Shown one piece after another: positions 6,440 to 9,652 of a DNA stretch of 9,652 nucleotides (its first letter is position 1; each line of letters starts with the position of its first letter). A program made the position numbers and the translations under genes. The notes below the pieces were generated by a model that made no database searches, was not told the origin of the DNA, and worked only from the letters and a program-made list of their open reading frames with translations. Origin of the DNA: SIG578 sp036311245 (GTDB lineage Bacteria > Bacillota > Clostridia > Oscillospirales > Ruminococcaceae); contig JAXJQH010000070.1 in NCBI GenBank assembly GCA_036311245.1, positions 1 through 9,652 on the forward strand, written 5' to 3'.

Positions 6440-6949
6440 ATGAAAAACAAAAAAAACTTGAATATGTCGCTTGGAGCTGTTTTTGCGGCGCTGATTTTTT
6501 TAGCAACTATGATACACATAAACATAGGTGTTAACGGCGGATACATTCACATCGGAGATACTATAGTTTACTTATGCGCTGCATTTCTGCCTACTCCCTA
6601 TGCCGTTTCAGCGGCAGCTATTGGCGGTGCGCTCGCAGACACTGCCAGCGGCGCTCCGCTTTGGGTTTTGCCCACCATTCTCATCAAGGCTTTTTCGGCG
6701 CTTTGCTTCACCTCTAAAAAAAGCACTATTCTCTGCGCAAGAAACTATATCGCATTAGTTATCGGCGCAGTGTTATGCGTTTTCGGATATTACATAGCCG
6801 AGGTTATTATTTACGGCTGCGGCTTTATAATTCCGCTTGCCTCTGTGCCTATGAATCTTATTCAAAGCGGTGCGAGCGCAGTTTTGTTTATTGCGATTGG
6901 TGTTATTTTTGACAGAACCGAGCTTAAAAGCAGGCTTTCCAAAATGTAA
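6440..6949 (+). CDS. ECF transporter S component, probably for vitamin B6
   Basis: A 169-residue, strongly hydrophobic protein with about five or six membrane segments. It has features of the ECF substrate-binding (S) component family: a helix-1 small-residue patch (AVFAALIFLA, 13-22) as used to contact the shared EcfT, the GGYIHIGD loop (33-40), GGALAD (62-67) and PMNLIQSGAS (137-146). S components capture a vitamin and associate with the EcfA/A'/T energising module, whose genes are not here, so it is presumably a group II system with the module elsewhere. Its position 12 bases after the B6 kinase suggests a pyridoxine, pyridoxal or pyridoxamine substrate (PdxU-like). Hydroxymethylpyrimidine is the alternative. 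ATG 6440 has AGGAAG eight bases upstream; GTG 6431 lies within that SD. The family is read from sequence; the substrate is inferred from context. Confidence 0.85.
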   Translation: MKNKKNLNMSLGAVFAALIFLATMIHINIGVNGGYIHIGDTIVYLCAAFLPTPYAVSAAAIGGALADTASGAPLWVLPTILIKAFSALCFTSKKSTILCARNYIALVIGAVLCVFGYYIAEVIIYGCGFIIPLASVPMNLIQSGASAVLFIAIGVIFDRTELKSRLSKM

Positions 6950-6955
6950 GCTAAA

Positions 6956-6988
6956 ACTCCGAAGTCTTTTAGACTTCGGAGTTTTTTT
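6956..6988. terminator. Bidirectional terminator between convergent genes
   Basis: A perfect 12-bp stem (6956-6967 / 6971-6982, ACTCCGAAGTCT) with a TTT loop is followed on the plus strand by a T run (6982-6988). On the minus strand it is followed by TTTT (6956-6953). It begins seven bases after the S-component stop. It also contains the end of the convergent radical SAM gene. Confidence 0.92.
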
Positions 6989-7889
6989 GATATTTTCTGC
7001 CTTGTATAATATCGTTTTCTTCAAGATAGCGGTTTAAATCATTGAGCACTCTTTTTTTATCGGCGCTCCAGAGCGGGGAAACCAAATCCCTTTTAGCGCC
7101 GTCCCCTGTAAGGCGGCAAATTACCATATCGGGAGGAAGTAGCTCGAGCGCTTTACCAACAAGCTCATAATACTCCTCTGGCTCAAGAGTCTGAAATTCG
7201 CCGTTATTATACATTTCACAGAGCCGAGTTCCCCTTAAAACATAAAGCAGCTGGAGCTTTACTCCGTCTGCCCCGCTTTGTGCTGCGAAAGACACGGTTT
7301 GCAGCATCATTTCGGGCGTTTCGAACGGCAGACCCAAAATAATATGCAGCACCACCTCGGCGCCGATTGCTTTTAGTTTTTTTATTGCGTTTTCATATTC
7401 ATACAGCTCGCAGCAGCGGTTTATTAGATGCGCGGTAGAGTCGTGAACAGTTTGGAGTCCTAATTCGACGGTGAGCGGTTTATTCTTTGCGCACTCACAC
7501 AGTACATCTAATATTTCATCACCGAGGCAGTCTGCCCTTGTTGCAACCGAAACGGCGGCAATATCAGGCATTTTTATAGTGCAGTTTAGATGTTCTTTTA
7601 GCTTTTGAGGAGCTATGTATGTGCTTGTAAAGCTCTGAAAGTAGGCTGTATATTTTGAACCTTTATATTTTTTGCTAATTCTTTCTTTTGCCTCTTGTAT
7701 CTGAAGCTCAAGGCTTTTACCTATCTCTGCGGCAAAATCTCCCGAACCACCCGCCGAGCAGAAAATGCAGCCGCCGACGCCTCTGTTGCCGTCACGGTTA
7801 GGGCAGCTACCTGAAATGCTGAGGCTTAGCTTATAAAGCTTTGTGCCGAATTTATTTTTGAGATATTCATTATACGAATAATATCGCAA
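6969..7889 (-). CDS. YhcC-family (TIGR01212) radical SAM protein
   Basis: An Elp3-like radical S-adenosylmethionine protein; the reaction of this family is not settled to my knowledge. Counting from the TTG at 7889 (306 residues), the [4Fe-4S] cysteines are C29, C41 and C44 (C-X11-C-X2-C, CPNRDGNRG...CIFC). Other family marks are YFQSFTSTYIAP, ELGLQTVHDSTAHLINR, KLQLLYVLRGT, CRLTGDGAKRDLVSPLW and a C-terminal IIQG. Where I remember INRGH in this family, this protein reads INRCC. The start is unusual: AAGGAG (7904-7899) directly abuts one TTG (7898) but stands nine bases before a second TTG (7889), which I prefer. The stop codon and last five codons lie inside the bidirectional terminator. It diverges from nnrD and has its own promoter. 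It is not linked functionally to its neighbours by anything visible. Confidence 0.9.
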   Translation of the reverse strand: MRYYSYNEYLKNKFGTKLYKLSLSISGSCPNRDGNRGVGGCIFCSAGGSGDFAAEIGKSLELQIQEAKERISKKYKGSKYTAYFQSFTSTYIAPQKLKEHLNCTIKMPDIAAVSVATRADCLGDEILDVLCECAKNKPLTVELGLQTVHDSTAHLINRCCELYEYENAIKKLKAIGAEVVLHIILGLPFETPEMMLQTVSFAAQSGADGVKLQLLYVLRGTRLCEMYNNGEFQTLEPEEYYELVGKALELLPPDMVICRLTGDGAKRDLVSPLWSADKKRVLNDLNRYLEENDIIQGRKYQKNSEV

Positions 7890-7911
7890 AAACCTCAACT
7901 CCTTTTAGAGC

Positions 7912-7941
7912 ATTATATCATTAACTGCATATATTTTGCAA
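7912..7941 (-). promoter_or_regulatory. Promoter of the radical SAM gene
   Basis: Minus-strand TTGCAA (7941-7936), an 18-base spacer and TATAAT (7917-7912). Transcription would begin near 7905, so the leader is very short, barely including the SD. The -35 hexamer is shared with the nnrD promoter because TTGCAA is self-complementary. Confidence 0.65.
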
Positions 7942-7963
7942 TCGCAAAGTTTTATGTTATAAT
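7936..7963 (+). promoter_or_regulatory. Promoter of nnrD
   Basis: TTGCAA (7936-7941), a 16-base spacer and TATAAT (7958-7963); a TTTGCA reading one base earlier gives 17. The start codon is 26 bases downstream. A small inverted repeat TTTGC-AATC-GCAAA (7935-7948) is centred on the -35 region and could be an operator half-site pair. Confidence 0.65.
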
Positions 7964-7989
7964 AAATAAAAAGTTTATCGGAGGTTTAT

Positions 7990-8859
7990 ATGAGCACCGT
8001 TTTAAGTAGTGATTATATAAAGCAGTATATAAAGCCTCGTCCTCACGACTGCAACAAGGGTGATTTCGGAAAGCTTTTAATTATTGCATCCTGCAAGTCA
8101 ATGAGCGGCGCAGGAGCTATAGCAGCGCGCGCCGCCCTCAGGAGCGGTGTGGGGCTGTGCGCTGTTGCGAGCGCCGAAAGTGCGCTTTTGCCACTTAAAA
8201 TATCCACTCCTGAGGCTATAACTCTGCCTCTTTCGGAAACGGCTGACGGAGCAATTTCCAAAAATGCTTTAAGTGCGATTTTAGATTACGCAAAGAGCTG
8301 CACCGCCGCTGTTTTAGGCTGCGGACTCTCAGTTTGCGAGGACACAGAGATTTTGGTTAAAGGTCTTTTAAATAAGCTTAATATCCCAACGGTTTTAGAT
8401 GCAGACGGAATAAATATAATCGCGCGGAACATAACAATATTAAGAGACACTTCGGCGCCGCTTATTTTAACTCCACATCTAAAAGAAATGTCCCGTCTTT
8501 GCGGCAAAAGCGTTTGTGAAATCAAATCAAACAAGGAAAAGATTGCCAGTGAGTTTGCAAGAGAGTACAATGTCGTTTTGGTTTTAAAGGATTTTGAAAC
8601 CGTTATAGCCGCTCCAAACGGCGAGGTTAGCATAAACCGCGCAGGTCACGGCGCTATGGCAAAGGGCGGCAGCGGAGATATGCTATCGGGAATGATTGGA
8701 GCATTTTTAGCGCAAGGCTTTTCCCTTAATGGCGCGGCTGAAACTGCCGTTTACCTGCACGCCAAAGCTGGAGAATTGTGCGGTCAGAGAATGGGAGACC
8801 ACAGCGTTTTAGCCAGCGATATGACAGAGGAGCTACCCGAAGTGTTCCAAAGTATTTGA
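7990..8859 (+). CDS. nnrD: ADP-dependent (S)-NAD(P)H-hydrate dehydratase
   Basis: It repairs damaged NADH/NADPH by dehydrating the S-hydrate at the expense of ADP (cytoplasmic metabolite repair). At 289 residues it contains only the YjeF C-terminal (carbohydrate-kinase-like) domain. Motifs are KGDFGKLLIIASCKSMSGA (23-41), GAIAARAALRSGVGL (42-56), VLGCGL (108-113), VLDADGIN (135-142), LTPHLKEMSRL (160-170) and the nucleotide/catalytic loop GHGAMAKGGSGDMLSG (219-234, with Asp230). The N-terminal NAD(P)HX epimerase domain (NnrE), fused in many bacteria, is absent here and must be encoded elsewhere if present. GGAGG lies five bases before ATG 7990. It is followed 44 bases later by a putative lipoprotein gene on the same strand. 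Related ribokinase-fold kinases are unlikely given the GGSGD context. Confidence 0.95.
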   Translation: MSTVLSSDYIKQYIKPRPHDCNKGDFGKLLIIASCKSMSGAGAIAARAALRSGVGLCAVASAESALLPLKISTPEAITLPLSETADGAISKNALSAILDYAKSCTAAVLGCGLSVCEDTEILVKGLLNKLNIPTVLDADGINIIARNITILRDTSAPLILTPHLKEMSRLCGKSVCEIKSNKEKIASEFAREYNVVLVLKDFETVIAAPNGEVSINRAGHGAMAKGGSGDMLSGMIGAFLAQGFSLNGAAETAVYLHAKAGELCGQRMGDHSVLASDMTEELPEVFQSI

Positions 8860-8885
8860 GCTGCGCGAGGTAGTGCGCGCCGCTC
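8858..8885 (+). other. Hairpin between nnrD and the lipoprotein gene
   Basis: GAGC plus GCGCG (8858-8861, 8863-8867) pairs with CGCGC plus GCTC (8876-8880, 8882-8885), with one T/C mismatch and an 8-base loop. It overlaps the nnrD stop codon. Only three T follow, so it is a weak terminator at best. It may be an attenuator or mRNA-stability hairpin reducing expression of the downstream gene. Confidence 0.5.
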
Positions 8886-8903
8886 TTTAAAAGGAGCATT
8901 TTT

Positions 8904-9425
8904 ATGAAAAAAATAATATCTGTTTTTTTAGCGTTGTTTATAATGCTAATTCCCGTTTCCTGCGCAGATAACGCAGCAAAAGACACTCTGCCGCAAACAA
9001 ACAGGCCGTTTTCAGCCGTGCTCGACATTGAAATCAAGGATTTTTCTGCCGATGCAAATTTAACCTACCGTAGCAGCGCGAGTGCAACACTTGAGATTAC
9101 CTCGCCAAAGGATTTGGAAACACTTGTTTTTAATTTAGAGGGAGAGGAGCTTTCTGCAAAGTACAAGGGGCTTGATTTTCCATTAGCCGACACAAACGGG
9201 CAGGCTGTTTCGGCGGCAAGGCTTATTTTTTCAGCCATTGCAAACGCAGGGAACTCAAAGAACGCACAAATTGATAAGGAAAGAGACGAGTTTACTGTTT
9301 CGGGAAGTGTTCTATCCTACAATTACGAGATGGAATTTGACAGAATGAGTGGGGCGATAAAATCCTTTACTGTTCCCTCTCAGGACCTTGAGGTTGAATT
9401 TGAGAATTTTAGATTTTTAGGTTAA
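8904..9425 (+). CDS. Putative lipoprotein of unknown function
   Basis: I do not recognise the family. The 173-residue protein begins with MKK and a hydrophobic stretch (4-18) ending PVSC, with Cys20 as the likely lipidated residue. Pro at the -3 position makes this an imperfect lipobox, so cleavage as an ordinary signal peptide is also possible. The mature part has no Cys and alternates short polar and hydrophobic strands (for example ASATLEITS, LVFNLEGEELSAKYKG, YNYEMEFDRMSG, LEVEFENFRF), suggesting a beta-rich domain, perhaps of the LolA/LppX beta-clam sort; that fold is a guess. The start has AAGGAG seven bases upstream. It lies 44 bases after nnrD, separated by a hairpin. No terminator is seen before the tRNA promoter that follows. 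Nothing in the context ties it to NAD(P)H repair. Confidence 0.8.
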   Translation: MKKIISVFLALFIMLIPVSCADNAAKDTLPQTNRPFSAVLDIEIKDFSADANLTYRSSASATLEITSPKDLETLVFNLEGEELSAKYKGLDFPLADTNGQAVSAARLIFSAIANAGNSKNAQIDKERDEFTVSGSVLSYNYEMEFDRMSGAIKSFTVPSQDLEVEFENFRFLG

Positions 9426-9440
9426 ATTTCAAAAAAATAT

Positions 9441-9469
9441 TTGACAGAGCAGGCGGTTTTTGATATAAT
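9441..9469 (+). promoter_or_regulatory. Consensus promoter of the tRNA operon
   Basis: TTGACA (9441-9446), a 17-base spacer and TATAAT (9464-9469) match the sigma-70/sigma-A consensus perfectly, as expected for a stable-RNA promoter. Transcription should start near 9476, leaving a leader of about 26 bases before the tRNA. Confidence 0.92.
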
Positions 9470-9501
9470 AGCTTTTGCTGATATATTAGAAACCGTTTTT
9501 T

Positions 9502-9577
9502 GGGCCTGTAGCGCAGCTGGGAGCGCACCACACTGGCAGTGTGGGGGTCGTGGGTTCGAATCCCATCAGGTCCACCA
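9502..9577 (+). tRNA. tRNA-Ala (anticodon GGC)
   Basis: A full 76-base cloverleaf. The acceptor GGGCCTG pairs with CAGGTCC and includes the G3-U70 wobble that defines alanine identity. The D arm is GCGC...GCGC. The anticodon stem CCACA/TGTGG encloses loop CTGGCAG, giving anticodon GGC (9534-9536). The T arm is GTGGG-TTCGAAT-CCCAT, and the 3' CCA is encoded. It reads GCC and GCU codons. Confidence 0.96.
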
Positions 9578-9580
9578 CGC

Positions 9581-9604
9581 GCCCGTTGCCTTTTGGCAAT
9601 GGGC
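9581..9604 (+). other. Hairpin between the two tRNA genes
   Basis: GCCCGTTGCC (9581-9590) pairs with GGCAATGGGC (9595-9604), ten pairs including one G-U, with a TTTT loop, followed by ATTATTTT. It resembles a leaky terminator or a processing hairpin. No promoter for the second tRNA is visible in the nine bases that follow, so read-through is expected. Confidence 0.6.
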
Positions 9605-9613
9605 ATTATTTTC

Positions 9614-9652
9614 GGGCTTGTAGCTCAGCTGGGAGAGCGTTCGGTTCGCATC
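9614..9652 (+). tRNA. tRNA, 5' part only; apparent anticodon CGC (Ala)
   Basis: The 5' acceptor strand GGGCTTG, TA, D arm GCTC-AGCTGGGA-GAGC and anticodon strand TTCGG are followed by loop TTCGCAT, giving anticodon CGC at 9647-9649 (codon GCG, Ala). G3 fits the alanine G3-U70 pair, but the partner, T arm and 3' end lie beyond the window. The anticodon stem is closed only by the first pair (G31-C39). The gene is surely a tRNA; its identity is likely but incomplete. Confidence 0.85.

Noticed and set aside
9409..9606. Minus-strand reading frame containing GGPDGIRTHDP
   Set aside because: This peptide is the familiar artefact of translating the antisense of a tRNA gene; the frame covers tRNA-Ala and its promoter.
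9441..9623. Plus-strand reading frame across promoter, tRNA and hairpin
   Set aside because: It begins in the -35 box and runs through the tRNA; no SD and no protein character.
1..9652. Search for a mobile element, CRISPR array, toxin-antitoxin pair or defence island
   Set aside because: No transposase, integrase, direct-repeat array, terminal repeats or known defence domains were seen; nearly all genes are housekeeping or vitamin/envelope functions.

Overview
The window looks like an ordinary, gene-dense chromosomal segment of an anaerobic Firmicute of class Clostridia, plausibly an Oscillospiraceae/Ruminococcaceae-type gut organism. This placement is inferred from gene content and signals: purine-rich Shine-Dalgarno (SD) sites before nearly every gene, a T-box leader, an ECF-type vitamin transporter S component, a Bacillus-type glucose-6-phosphate isomerase, and a RING/zinc-ribbon membrane protein of a kind common in Clostridia. 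No phage, transposon, CRISPR or defence gene is visible.

Left part, minus strand (1-5471). At the edge lies the start of a T-box leader whose specifier triplet reads UAC (Tyr). It points left, so the regulated gene, presumably tyrS, is outside the window. A strong terminator (208-246) separates it from a run of minus-strand genes. In transcription order these are a zinc-ribbon/RING membrane protein (5402-4398), galU (4351-3488), a secreted D-Ala-D-Ala carboxypeptidase (3402-2194), pgi (2078-741) and a small P-loop protein (677-264). The theme is envelope precursors and central sugar metabolism: Pgi feeds or drains glucose-6-phosphate, GalU makes UDP-glucose, and the carboxypeptidase trims peptidoglycan. 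A 17-bp perfect hairpin masks the carboxypeptidase SD. pgi has its own sigma-A-like promoter.

Middle part (5443-6988). A divergent promoter pair leads to a plus-strand two-gene operon: a pyridoxal/pyridoxamine kinase and, 12 bases later, a small ECF-transporter S component. Together they suggest vitamin B6 uptake and trapping by phosphorylation. The operon ends in a strong bidirectional terminator. A convergent YhcC-type radical SAM gene runs into the same terminator from the other side, with its stop codon in the hairpin.

Right part (7889-9652). The radical SAM gene and a standalone NAD(P)H-hydrate dehydratase gene (nnrD) diverge. Their promoters appear to share one self-complementary -35 hexamer. 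nnrD is followed by a short putative lipoprotein of unknown function. A consensus promoter (TTGACA-17-TATAAT) then drives a complete tRNA-Ala(GGC) and, cut by the window end, a second tRNA with apparent anticodon CGC (also Ala).

I see no convincing undescribed multi-gene system. The items most worth a second look are the SD-masking hairpin, the shared -35 element, the B6 kinase/S-component pair, and the unclassified RING/zinc-ribbon membrane protein.
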